From: an uncultured Bacteroidales bacterium
GTDB taxonomy: Bacteria > Bacteroidota > Bacteroidia > Bacteroidales > Muribaculaceae
Reading direction: 5' to 3'
Length of the DNA stretch: 64,000 nucleotides
Assembly (NCBI GenBank): GCA_902782465.1
Contig: CACZNH010000002.1
Span: 1 to 64,000, forward strand
Shown here: one piece after another, positions 45,121-54,200 of the stretch
Numbering within the stretch: the first letter of the stretch is position 1
Layout of the letters: every line of letters begins with the position of its first letter
The notes under the pieces: model-generated
Database searches by the model: none
What the model was told of the DNA's origin: nothing
What the model saw: only the letters and a program-made list of their open reading frames with translations
Made by a program: the position numbers and the translations under genes

Positions 45121-45142
45121 TACGTTTGGTATGATATCATAC
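45121..45142 (+). promoter_or_regulatory. Possible rny promoter with a palindrome at the start site
   Basis: TACGTTTG (45121-45128) is followed at once by the perfect palindrome GTATGATATCATAC (45129-45142). That could be an operator or a 5'-end stem of the rny message. A CCCC-TAGC-GGGG hairpin lies upstream near 45068-45079. The zapA-rny gap is 149 bases. Confidence 0.4.
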
Positions 45143-45205
45143 TGTATATCAGTGTGATGTTGTCGACGTTGGTGGTGTGTTTTATTAAATATATTTATTA
45201 TTGTA

Positions 45206-46747
45206 ATGAACATTATAGTTACTGTGATTGTAGCCATCCTGGCGATGGCAATTGGAGGTGCACTGGCGCTCTATTTCTCAAAAAAGAACGCCAAGTCACG
45301 AGCCAACGAGATTATAGAGAAAGCCCGTCTCGAAGCCGAAGTACTCAAGAACAACGAGGTGTTGAAAGGCAAGGAGAAGGGTATGTCAATTAAGAATGAG
45401 GCTGAGAAAGAGGCCAATGCGAGACTCTCTAAGGTACAGACCAGCGAAGCCAAGCTCAAGCAGCGTGAAATGACGCTCAACCAGCAGATGGGTGACCTCA
45501 AGCGCCGCAACAATGAGCTGGACGGACTGAAAATGAACCTCGACAACCAGACGGCAGTCCTCGAGGAGCGCAAGAAAGAGGTTGACAAGATGGAAAGAAG
45601 CGTTCGCGACACGCTCGAGCACGTCAGCGGACTGTCGGCCGAGGAAGCCAAGGAGAAACTCATCGAGTCGCTCAAGGACGAGGCCAAGACCAACGCTGCC
45701 AGCTATATCAATGAAATCATGGACGATGCCAAGATGACCGCCAACAAGGAGGCCAAGCGCATCATCATCGAGACCATCCAGCGTGTGGCTACCGAGACGG
45801 CCGTCGAGAATGCCGTTACTGTTTTCCATATCGATAATGACGAAATCAAGGGTCGCATCATCGGCCGTGAGGGACGCAACATCCGTGCCCTGGAGGCCGC
45901 TACCGGCGTTGAAATCGTTGTAGATGACACGCCCGAGGCAATCGTCCTGTCGGGTTTTGACCCCGTACGCCGCGAGATTGCCCGTCTGGCGCTGCATCAG
46001 CTCGTCAGCGACGGCCGCATCCATCCCGCCCGCATCGAGGAGGTGGTGGCCAAGGTGCGCCGCCAGGTCGAGGAAGAGGTCATTGAGACCGGTAAGCGCA
46101 CGACCATCGACATGGGTATCCATGGTCTGCATCCCGAGCTCATCCGCCTTATCGGTAAGATGAAATACCGCTCCAGCTACGGCCAGAACCTGCTCCAGCA
46201 CTCCCGTGAGACCGCCAACCTGTGCGCCATCATGGCCAGCGAGTTGGGTCTGAACCCCAAGAAGGCACGCCGTGCCGGTCTGTTGCATGACATCGGCAAG
46301 GTGCCCGATGACGAGCCCGAACTGCCGCATGCACAGCTGGGTATGAAGCTCGCCGAGAAATACAAGGAGAAAGCCGACATCTGCAACGCCATCGGTGCCC
46401 ATCACGACGAGGAAGAGGCCACGAGCCTCTATGCTCCCATCGTGCAGGTGTGTGACGCCATCAGCGGTGCCCGTCCCGGTGCCCGCCGCGAGATTGTCGA
46501 GGCCTACATCAAGCGCCTCAACGACCTGGAGAAGCTGGCTCTGTCTTATCCCGGCGTCATCAAGACATACGCCATCCAGGCTGGACGCGAGCTGCGCGTG
46601 ATTGTCGGTGCCGACAAGATTACCGACGAGGAGACCGAAAAGCTCTCGAACGAGATTGCACAGAAGATTCAGGACGAGATGACCTATCCCGGACAGGTGC
46701 GCATCACCGTCATCCGCGAGACGCGTGCCGTGAGCTACGCTAAATAA
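45206..46747 (+). CDS. rny: Ribonuclease Y
   Basis: 513 residues. One N-terminal membrane helix (1-22), a long coiled coil (25-190), KH domain (about 205-270, [19 protein letters not shown]) and HD domain (about 325-420, [14 protein letters not shown]). Membrane-anchored endoribonuclease that starts mRNA decay in many bacteria lacking RNase E. ricT follows after 15 bases. Confidence 0.97.
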   Translation: MNIIVTVIVAILAMAIGGALALYFSKKNAKSRANEIIEKARLEAEVLKNNEVLKGKEKGMSIKNEAEKEANARLSKVQTSEAKLKQREMTLNQQMGDLKRRNNELDGLKMNLDNQTAVLEERKKEVDKMERSVRDTLEHVSGLSAEEAKEKLIESLKDEAKTNAASYINEIMDDAKMTANKEAKRIIIETIQRVATETAVENAVTVFHIDNDEIKGRIIGREGRNIRALEAATGVEIVVDDTPEAIVLSGFDPVRREIARLALHQLVSDGRIHPARIEEVVAKVRRQVEEEVIETGKRTTIDMGIHGLHPELIRLIGKMKYRSSYGQNLLQHSRETANLCAIMASELGLNPKKARRAGLLHDIGKVPDDEPELPHAQLGMKLAEKYKEKADICNAIGAHHDEEEATSLYAPIVQVCDAISGARPGARREIVEAYIKRLNDLEKLALSYPGVIKTYAIQAGRELRVIVGADKITDEETEKLSNEIAQKIQDEMTYPGQVRITVIRETRAVSYAK

Positions 46748-46762
46748 TGCACGCGTACCACG

Positions 46763-48112
46763 ATGGACGAGAACAAGAATAACCAACTGAATCTCCCCGA
46801 GGACACCGAACCGACGATGAAGTGCGACGGCGGGTCTTGCGGTTGCTGTTGCCATGACGGTGACATCGGCCGTTGCAACCTCACCAGTACCAACTGGCTC
46901 GAGGATGTGCCCGACAACGACTACGAGATTGTCGAGGTGCTCTTCAAGAACACGCGCAGGGGATTCTTCCGCAATACCGCACGCATTCCCCTCAAGCAGG
47001 GCGATTGGGTAGCGGTCGAGGCCAACCCTGGCCACGATATCGGGCGTGTGGGTCTCACGGGACGTCTGGTCAAGAACCAGATGGCACGTGTCAACCTGCG
47101 CAAGGACATCGAGCTGCTCCGCGTGTTCCGCAAGGCCAAGCCGGCTGACATGGAGCGCTATGAGCAGGCCAAGGCCCGCGAGGAGGACACGATGATTCGC
47201 TCCCGCAAAATCGCCGTGGACCTGGGCCTGAAGATGAAGATTGGCGATGTGGAATATCAGGGCGACGGCAACAAGGCGATTTTCTACTACATTGCCGACG
47301 AGCGCGTGGATTTCCGCCAGCTCATCAAGGTCCTGGCCGACGTCTTCAAGATTCGCGTCGAGATGAAGCAAATCGGTGCACGTCAGGAGGCGGGACGCAT
47401 CGGCGGCATCGGCCCCTGTGGCCGTCCGCTGTGCTGCGCCACCTGGATGTCAGCCTTCGTGTCGGTGGCAACCAGTGCCGCTCGCTTCCAGGACATCTCC
47501 CTCAATCCGCAGAACCTTGCCGGCCAATGTGCCAAGCTCAAGTGCTGCATCAACTTCGAGGTGAATACTTATGTCGAGGCAATCCGGCAACTGCCGCCCA
47601 AGGACGTGCATCTCGAGACCAAGGATGCCATCTATTACTATTTCAAGGCCGATGCGCTCAAGCGTGAAATCACTTATTCCACCCAGCGCAATGCCCCTGT
47701 CGATACCGTGACATTGACGGCAGCACAGGCGTTTGAAATCATTGCTCTCAACAAGAACGGCATCAAGCCCGACAGCCTCAAGGCCGAGGACAGCAACGCT
47801 AATGCTTCACCGTTTGGCGATCTGCTCAACCAGGATGCCATCAACCGCTTCGACAAGAAGAAAAAGAAAAAGAAGAAAAAAGGAGGCGGTGACAAACAGG
47901 CGCAGATAGCCAAACCAGAGAAGCCTGAGAAGCAAGACAAGCCGCAGGGCAAGCCTCAAGACAAGCCGCAGGGCAAACCCGACAGACCTGCTCAACCCAA
48001 AGATGGACCTGGCAGGCCCGACCGCGGCGACCGCAAGCCGCGCCAGGGAAAACCCAAGCGCCCGCATCATCCCGGCCAGGGCAATAAAGGTCACAACAAG
48101 CCAGATGCTTAA
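46763..48112 (+). CDS. ricT: RicT/YaaT-family (PSP1) regulatory protein
   Basis: 449 residues. An N-terminal cysteine cluster (GGSCGCCC, Cys at about 21-32), then the PSP1 domain (about 60-300) with GIGPCGRPLCCATW and KLKCCINFE, the cysteines thought to bind Fe-S clusters in RicT. The last 90 residues are a highly charged Lys, Pro and Gln tail starting with a run of lysines, unlike B. subtilis RicT. RicT with RicA and RicF modulates RNase Y in B. subtilis; here ricT is directly downstream of rny. Confidence 0.9.
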   Translation: MDENKNNQLNLPEDTEPTMKCDGGSCGCCCHDGDIGRCNLTSTNWLEDVPDNDYEIVEVLFKNTRRGFFRNTARIPLKQGDWVAVEANPGHDIGRVGLTGRLVKNQMARVNLRKDIELLRVFRKAKPADMERYEQAKAREEDTMIRSRKIAVDLGLKMKIGDVEYQGDGNKAIFYYIADERVDFRQLIKVLADVFKIRVEMKQIGARQEAGRIGGIGPCGRPLCCATWMSAFVSVATSAARFQDISLNPQNLAGQCAKLKCCINFEVNTYVEAIRQLPPKDVHLETKDAIYYYFKADALKREITYSTQRNAPVDTVTLTAAQAFEIIALNKNGIKPDSLKAEDSNANASPFGDLLNQDAINRFDKKKKKKKKKGGGDKQAQIAKPEKPEKQDKPQGKPQDKPQGKPDRPAQPKDGPGRPDRGDRKPRQGKPKRPHHPGQGNKGHNKPDA

Positions 48113-48620
48113 TAAACGCAGTAGGCATAGGAACATGATAGCTATGACGGTAATGACGATTGTCATTGCCGTCATCGTGCTATCGGTCACAGCCTGCCAG
48201 CGACAGCCAGTCTTGCCGACAGCACGCTTCACGCATTTGCCGACCGACGGGTGGGTCTCATCGGCTCCCCTGTCGTTTTCTCCCACATATGGCGACTCAA
48301 CGGCGGCCTATGACCTCATTCTGGCCGTGCGACACACCAACAGATACCGTTACCGCAATCTTTCTCTCGTGGTCGATGTCATTGCGGCCGACTCGTCGGT
48401 CAATCGCAAGACCTTCGACCTCTCGTTGGCCGATGAATACGGCAACTGGTCAGGTGGCGGTTTCGGGGCCTTGTATCAGGCCACCCAGCCGATAATCGGC
48501 GGCGTGACGCCCGACAAGGCCCGTCGAGTCGTCGTTTGGCAGACAATGGCTGGGTGTGACACCCTGCACGGTGTGGTCGATGTGGGCGTCTTCACAAAGC
48601 CGAGAAATGCCAATAGCTGA
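48105..48620 (+). CDS. gldH: GldH-type lipoprotein
   Basis: 171 residues. Lipoprotein signal with VLSVTAC lipobox at about residues 27-33. TAAYDLILAVRHTNRYRYRNLSLVVDV and GNWSGGGFG match the GldH family, required for gliding in Flavobacterium and retained in non-gliding Bacteroidales. The ATG at 48105 overlaps the end of ricT by 8 bases; an ATG at 48135 is an alternative. It is consistent with type IX-style sorting domains elsewhere in the window. Confidence 0.82.
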   Translation: MLNKRSRHRNMIAMTVMTIVIAVIVLSVTACQRQPVLPTARFTHLPTDGWVSSAPLSFSPTYGDSTAAYDLILAVRHTNRYRYRNLSLVVDVIAADSSVNRKTFDLSLADEYGNWSGGGFGALYQATQPIIGGVTPDKARRVVVWQTMAGCDTLHGVVDVGVFTKPRNANS

Positions 48621-48649
48621 CCGCGAATTGCTAAAAGCTAAAAAAAATT

Positions 48650-48679
48650 TTGTCAATTCGTTAAAAAGACCTAATTTTG
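48650..48679 (+). promoter_or_regulatory. Promoter of the GtrA gene
   Basis: TTG 48650-48652, 19 bases, TAATTTTG 48672-48679, about 15 bases before the predicted leader end. Two GCTAAAA 7-base units lie just upstream at 48630-48643. Confidence 0.55.
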
Positions 48680-48698
48680 CCAAGTTAAAACTGTTATC

Positions 48699-49151
48699 AT
48701 GAAGATAGATAAAGAAGAAGCTAAACAGACGGGCATTCAATTGCTCAAGTACGGTGTGATTGGCGTTCTGAACACGCTCATCACGCTGGTTACCTTCTAT
48801 CTTCTCAACACCAAGGCCGGCTTGTCTTACGGTATCTCCAACGTCACGGGCTACGTGCTGGGTGTGATAAACAGTTTCCTGTGGAACCGCAATTGGGTCT
48901 TCAAGACTAACAATGACTTCAAGCGCGAGCTGGTGCTCTTCGTCGGCGGCTTCCTGATTTGTCTGGCCCTGCAGCTGGCCGTCAGCGGCATACTGCTTGA
49001 GGGCCTCGGCTGGAAGAACCTGCCCGACAACATCATCCCCTTCTTCCCCATGCAGAAGGCAGGCCAGAACATCGTCATGGTTCTCGCCATGGTCGTTTAC
49101 ACCCTCGCCAACTACACCTACAACCGCTTCGTCACCTTCAAACAAAAATAG
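48699..49151 (+). CDS. GtrA-family membrane protein
   Basis: 150 residues with four membrane spans. LLKYGVIGVLNTLITLVTFYLL and GYVLGVINSFLWNRNWVFK are characteristic; the last RFVTFK also fits. GtrA proteins are thought to flip lipid-linked sugars for cell-surface glycan modification. No glycosyltransferase partner is adjacent. A strong terminator follows. Confidence 0.9.
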   Translation: MKIDKEEAKQTGIQLLKYGVIGVLNTLITLVTFYLLNTKAGLSYGISNVTGYVLGVINSFLWNRNWVFKTNNDFKRELVLFVGGFLICLALQLAVSGILLEGLGWKNLPDNIIPFFPMQKAGQNIVMVLAMVVYTLANYTYNRFVTFKQK

Positions 49152-49182
49152 TTAGAGGTAATAAGTTAATATTCAAAACTAA

Positions 49183-49222
49183 CACGCCGCATCTCACTTT
49201 TCGAGATGCGGCGTGCTTGTTG
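49183..49222. terminator. 13-bp perfect hairpin between convergent genes
   Basis: CACGCCGCATCTC (49183-49195) pairs with GAGATGCGGCGTG (49203-49215), then CTTGTTG. Three loose 7-base units (GTTAGAG, GTAATAA, GTTAATA) precede it from 49151. Confidence 0.8.
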
Positions 49223-49246
49223 TGTAAACTTTTCAGATAGGGTGGT

Positions 49247-50104
49247 TTACTTCACGATGACCTTCTGGCCGTTGTGGATGTAGATGCCGGCGGGCAGGTT
49301 ACCCTCGGTGAACTTCTGGCCCATCAGGTTGTAGTAAACGTTGCTCTCAGCAGTAGCGGCCTTTACCTCCTCAACGCTGGTGCTCTTGGAGTAGGTGTAG
49401 GTGATCACGGTGACAGGCAACTCAACGTTGGTGCCGCAACCCAGCGTAGCGGTAGCATCGGGGAAGTCGTTGCCATTGGCAAAGTCCAGGAAGCTCTCGA
49501 CGTTGTCGGTGTAGGTCATGCCCTGGCCACGAACGCTGGTGCAGTAGAAGGGTGCCATGTCGGTGCCACCACCGATGCAGTTGTCATCATCCTCAGCATC
49601 ATAGACCATGGTTACAATCAGGTTCTTGTCAGCGGGCAGGCTGAAAGGCTCATCCAACTCATACTCCATCATCTGGTCCTCATAGTAGAAGTCCAGCATC
49701 GAGAACTCTTCAGCGCCTTCATACACGAGCTTGTCGAAGGTGAAGAACTGCTTAACACCTTCTTCATTAACGGCAAACTCGGTGGCATCGGAAGCCTCCA
49801 TGTAAATCTTCACGTTGCGGTAGATGTCCTCATAAGCGCCAGCGTTCTGGAGACGGAATGTCAGCTTGGTAATCTGAACATTCTTCTTGCCCTGCAGGTC
49901 AGCCAGCTCATTGGCGGTGTAAATCATCTGGGCACCGGTGTGAGCCAGATAGTAAGTCGTGGGAGCGCAATCCCAATACGAACCGTTGTAAACCTCGGTG
50001 GTGTTGTAGAAATCACCGACTTCGATAGTGCCCTCAATTTCTTGAGCCTGAGCACTCAACGTCATTGCAGCAACAGCTGCGAGAATCATGTAAAACTTTT
50101 TCAT
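49247..50104 (-). CDS. Secreted protein with C-terminal sorting domain; paralogue of the 43.2 kb gene
   Basis: 285 residues; signal peptide MKKFYMILAAVAAMTLSAQA. The body (22-225) matches the dockerin-tailed protein at 43210-44097 almost throughout. The C-terminus differs: a short linker (SVEEVKAATAESN), then YYNLMGQKF and GIYIHNGQKVIVK, a standard type IX-style sorting domain. This is one of two paralogue pairs showing that exchange. Its own -7 element at 50224-50217 separates it from the upstream propeller gene. Confidence 0.82.
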   Translation of the reverse strand: MKKFYMILAAVAAMTLSAQAQEIEGTIEVGDFYNTTEVYNGSYWDCAPTTYYLAHTGAQMIYTANELADLQGKKNVQITKLTFRLQNAGAYEDIYRNVKIYMEASDATEFAVNEEGVKQFFTFDKLVYEGAEEFSMLDFYYEDQMMEYELDEPFSLPADKNLIVTMVYDAEDDDNCIGGGTDMAPFYCTSVRGQGMTYTDNVESFLDFANGNDFPDATATLGCGTNVELPVTVITYTYSKSTSVEEVKAATAESNVYYNLMGQKFTEGNLPAGIYIHNGQKVIVK

Positions 50105-50216
50105 TGTGATTAAAAATTTTGGTTAAAATGATACTATAAACACAAATAAAACTCTCTTTTCTGATTGCCGGCATCAACACGGGAACGGGTCCCGTGTTGA
50201 ATACCGAACGATATCG

Positions 50217-50224
50217 CAAAAATA
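50217..50224 (-). promoter_or_regulatory. -7 element for the 49.2 kb secreted protein
   Basis: TATTTTTG on the minus strand, about 110 bases before the ATG. Its paralogue has the same octamer 75 bases before its own ATG. Confidence 0.45.
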
Positions 50225-50282
50225 ACACTTTTTTACTAAAAATGGAAGACTTTCAATAAAAAACTATCGTTTTTGGCTAGTT

Positions 50283-50366
50283 ATAGACTTTAGACCTTAG
50301 ACCTTAGGTGCGGAAGCCCACTTCTAACTTCTAACTTCTAACTGCCAAGGCGAGGCCCTGCACTCC
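50283..50366. repeat. Two adjacent 7-base arrays and a dispersed repeat
   Basis: 50283-50310: ATAGACT, TTAGACC, TTAGACC, TTAGGTG. 50321-50348: CTTCTAA three times, then CTGCCAA. 50344-50366 matches 12255-12277 at 21 of 23 positions (GCGAGGCCCT core). All lie just past the stop of the propeller gene. Confidence 0.6.
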
Positions 50367-51217
50367 TAATCCCTGACTTCAATAACGTAGATGTCGCCGC
50401 TGGGTGTCGAGAAGGCGATTTTTCCCGCTTGGCGGCAGGGCAGGGGATAGGTGGCTATCACATCGTCGCCGGTGAGCGTCTGCTCTGCTCCATCCAGGGT
50501 GCGGGCCACAATAGACGAGGCAATGACAGTGTATTCATCGTCCATCTCATGCATGCCCACGATGGTGTTGTCATTCCACCATTCGGGAGCGGTGATGTCG
50601 CCCATGCTGGTGACATGATTACCGTCCAGGTCGCAGACAAAAGCGCCTTGACCGCTCACATAGTAGAGCACCTTGCTGCCATCGGGCGAGAGCGAGGACC
50701 AGATGTAACGCTCGTCCTCACCGTTGGGGGCGAGCTGCCTGGTAACGCCGTCGCGTGTGATATAGAGCTTGAGGTGATGGTGGGTCAGCACAGGACCATC
50801 GCCGGATGTCTTGATAGCGGCGGGTGCTTGACGTTGGGATTTGGCTTTGCTCACCGTTTTTTTCTTACCATTGGCAAGGTTGATGGTTTTCTCGGCCTGC
50901 AGACGGCGCCTGTTCTTATAGGACACTTCTTCGTAATTCACCTGACTGCCGTCCTCACTGATGCTCACACCACTGCTTGTGATGGACTCAGTGGTCAGGA
51001 CTGATGACTGTCCTGTCTCGAAGTCCCATTTCACCAGTCCTTGTTTGGTGTCGGTCGAGAGCAGCAGGTAGTCGCCTTGAGGGCTGATGGCCACTGCTTG
51101 ACCAATCTGGCCCTCATGCTTATTGACGTTCAGCCGTTCGATGGATGTCACGTTCAGGACCTGGCCTTGTGCGGCCAGCATCGAAAACATGAAGGATATT
51201 ATAATCAGCTTTTTCAT
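50366..51217 (-). CDS. Secreted TolB/WD40-like beta-propeller protein, copy 1
   Basis: 283 residues; signal peptide about 1-18. Blade-like motifs AISPQGDYLLLS, SLSPDGSKVLYY and GKIAFSTPSGDIYVI recur about every 40-45 residues, as in TolB-type propellers. It matches the protein at 60980-61876 from end to end (VLNVTSIE against VLNVTSVE; TAPEWWNDNTIVGM against RAPVWYDNNTIVGM). It starts 42 bases after the amidase stop, so it is the last gene of the GH20-amidase-propeller unit. Substrate or partner unknown. Confidence 0.78.
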   Translation of the reverse strand: MKKLIIISFMFSMLAAQGQVLNVTSIERLNVNKHEGQIGQAVAISPQGDYLLLSTDTKQGLVKWDFETGQSSVLTTESITSSGVSISEDGSQVNYEEVSYKNRRRLQAEKTINLANGKKKTVSKAKSQRQAPAAIKTSGDGPVLTHHHLKLYITRDGVTRQLAPNGEDERYIWSSLSPDGSKVLYYVSGQGAFVCDLDGNHVTSMGDITAPEWWNDNTIVGMHEMDDEYTVIASSIVARTLDGAEQTLTGDDVIATYPLPCRQAGKIAFSTPSGDIYVIEVRD

Positions 51218-51258
51218 TGTTGTTCTGTTTTATTTGTCGATGTCTGTTATCGGGATGA

Positions 51259-54200
51259 TTAGTTCAATACCAAGTCGATGAGCGTGGTGATATCAACAAC
51301 GTTGATAATGCCGTCACGGTTAACATCAGCGGCTTGAAGGCTAAATGGCTGCTGGACTGTGTTTCCAAGGACGTAGTCAATTAACGCTGTAATGTCGGTG
51401 ATTTCACGACTGCCGTTGCAGTTCACATCACCAGGCAGGAAACTGGGCTCCTTCACAACGGTGAGAGATGCCCTGGCAGGTGTCGTGCTCTGGTTGTCAT
51501 CGGTAGGGATGGAATAGATGCCGATATTGCCACCGGCGCACACCAGGTTGCCGCCCCAGTCAAAGGCCATCTGGTAGATGGCATTGTTGCTGGCTCGGGC
51601 ATCGGTGGTGAAGCTGGTACCGTTGGAAGTCAACGTCGGAGTCGAGCCGTTCCACGTGATATTGTAGAACTGCAGCACGCCGTCGCCGTCATTGATGACC
51701 ATCAGGTCACCTGGGTTGTTGATGGCAAAGCCTGACATGAGCGAGCCGTTGAGCGAGGCCAGGTCGCTACCGCTGTTGAAGACCACGTTGCCACTGTTAT
51801 CGACAAACACGAGCGAGGGCACGGCTGCGGAATTATTCCCCTTGCTGCGGTACTGCATTACCCAGGTGCCGCGTCCGTCGGAGTCGGCGATGATGTTGCC
51901 GTTACCGTTTTGCATGAGCGAGCCCAAGTCAAGCAACTGGTCGGGAGCATTGTCCCAGGTCGTGAGCAGGCTGCCGTCGGTCTGGCCGATGTTGTAGATG
52001 CCCACATTGTTGCCCCTGCCCGATGGAGCAATAACATCCTCGAGGAAGGCATACAGCTTGGTTTCGGCACCTGTGCCTTGAATCCACACGCCAGGCACCG
52101 AGCTGCCCACGCTTTGGCCGTTGTTGGTAATCAATCCGCTGCTATTGCGTGAACCCGTAAAGAACTGCGTGAATGCGCCGTCCAGATGGTCGGGGTCGGC
52201 AATGTAGATGCCCGAGGTGGCATCGCCCCATTCGGGGATATAAATCTTGCCCTCACCGTCAACGGCAATGCGCATGTTGTTGGACCAAGTGATACCGCCG
52301 TTATAAACAGTGCTGTGTTTGGGCTGGCCGTTGATGTCGCAGGCATAGATGCCGTTGCCTGCATGTTCCTTGCCTTTGCGCTCGCCCACGTAGATGGTGC
52401 CGAAGTGCGCACTCTCGGGGCTGCGGTCGATGGCTACCATGGCACGGGTGTAGTCGGCATAATGGTCATTCAGGCGCGTGATGCGCGTGATGGCGTCGCC
52501 CACGACGTTCACAGCCCAGTTCATCACTTGACCGTCCTCGCCAGGCAGCTGCTCTTTGGTTAGCGTGATTCTGTTCACGCCTTCCACAACATTATCGATG
52601 GCAACGCGGCCCACTTCCTCACCGCTCACGTTATCGGTGAAGATAATGTAGGCCTCACGGGCGTCACTGTTGGCCTTAAAAGTGAAGGTATATCTGCCAT
52701 TGCCGTTCTCGGCTCTGGTCAAGTCGTAAGCAAAAATGCCCTTGACGAATGAGGTATCAACCACAATGCCTCTCTTGACGACGCTCAGCGATTTCCTGGC
52801 AGGTGTCGTGCTCTGGTTGTTGTCGGTGGGTATAGAATAGATGCCGATGTTCTTGCCGGCGCACACCAGGTTGCCGCCCCAGTCAAATGCCATCTGATGG
52901 ATGGCGCCTGCATCGGTGCGGGCATCGGCGGTGTAGGTCGTGCCGGTTGACGTCAGAACAGGGGCATTGCCGTTCCAGCTGATGTTATAGAACTGCAGCA
53001 CGCCGTCGCCATCGTTGATGACCAGCATGTCGCCCGCATTGTTGATGGCGAAACCGGCGATAACCGAGCCGTTGAGCGAGGTCAGGTCAGTGCCCGAATT
53101 GAAGAGCACATTGCCGCTGTCGTCGGTAAACACGATAGAGGGTACATCGGCAGTATTTTGGCCCTTGCTGCGGTTTTGAACGACCCACACACCGCGTCCC
53201 TCGGGGTCAGCGATGATGTTGCCGTTGGTGCTGGCTTCCAGTGCACCGATGTCGAGGTAGTTGCTGGGTGCCTGGCCCCAGGTCGTGAGCAGGCTGCCGT
53301 CAGCTTGGCCGATGTTGTAAACGCCGATGCCGTTCTTCCTGCCTGACGGTCCGGCCAGGTCCTCAAGATAGGCATACAGCTTGGTATCGGCGCCGCTGCC
53401 CTGTACCCACACGCTGGGAACCGAGCTGCCCACGCCTACGCCGTTGTTGCTGATAAGGCCGTTGCTGTCACGGGTGCCGGTAAAGAATGGCGTGAACGTG
53501 CCGCCCAGGTTGTCGGGGTCGGCGATATACACGCCCGATGAGGGGTCGGCCCAATCAGGGATATAGATTTTGCCCTCGGCGTCAACGCTGATGCGGAAAC
53601 AGTTGCTCAGCGCCTGTCCGCCGCGATAGACGGTAGTGTTGAGGGGTCTGCCGTCAATATCACAGACGTACAGTCCGTTCCCTGCATTGTCCTTGCCCAC
53701 GCGTTCACCCACGTAGATAGTGCCGAAGTGTGCGCTCTCGGGGCTGCGGTCAATCGCCACGGTAGCACGGGTGTAGGTCGCATTGACGCTGTTCAGGCGT
53801 GCGATGCTGGTGATAGGTTCACCCGCTACGTTCACTGCCCAAGCCAGCACTTGTCCGTCAGCTCCAGGCAGGTCTTCGGGTGCCACGGTAACGGTGTTGT
53901 CGCCCTCGGTGATGTTGCTCAGGGCGATGCTGCCCACCGTCTCGCCGCTCACGCTGTCGGTAAACACCAGGTTGGCGTTGGTGGCGTCGGTATTGCACTT
54001 GAAGGTAAACACGTAGTTGCCGCTCGCATCGGTTGTGCGGTTCAGGCCGTAGGCATAGATGCCCTTGACGTGGTCGGCTTCGGTCATATAGAGCACCATA
54101 TAGGTGGTCTCGTTGGCGCTCACGTTGTAACTGCCCTGGTTGTTCAGGTTGGCATAGCCGTCTGCTGTCACGCTGATGGTGTAGTCGTTGCCGGGAGCCA

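Noticed and set aside
45386..47371. 661-codon open frame on the minus strand
   Set aside because: It lies antisense to rny and ricT, has no recognisable motif, and arises from the third-position bias of those genes.
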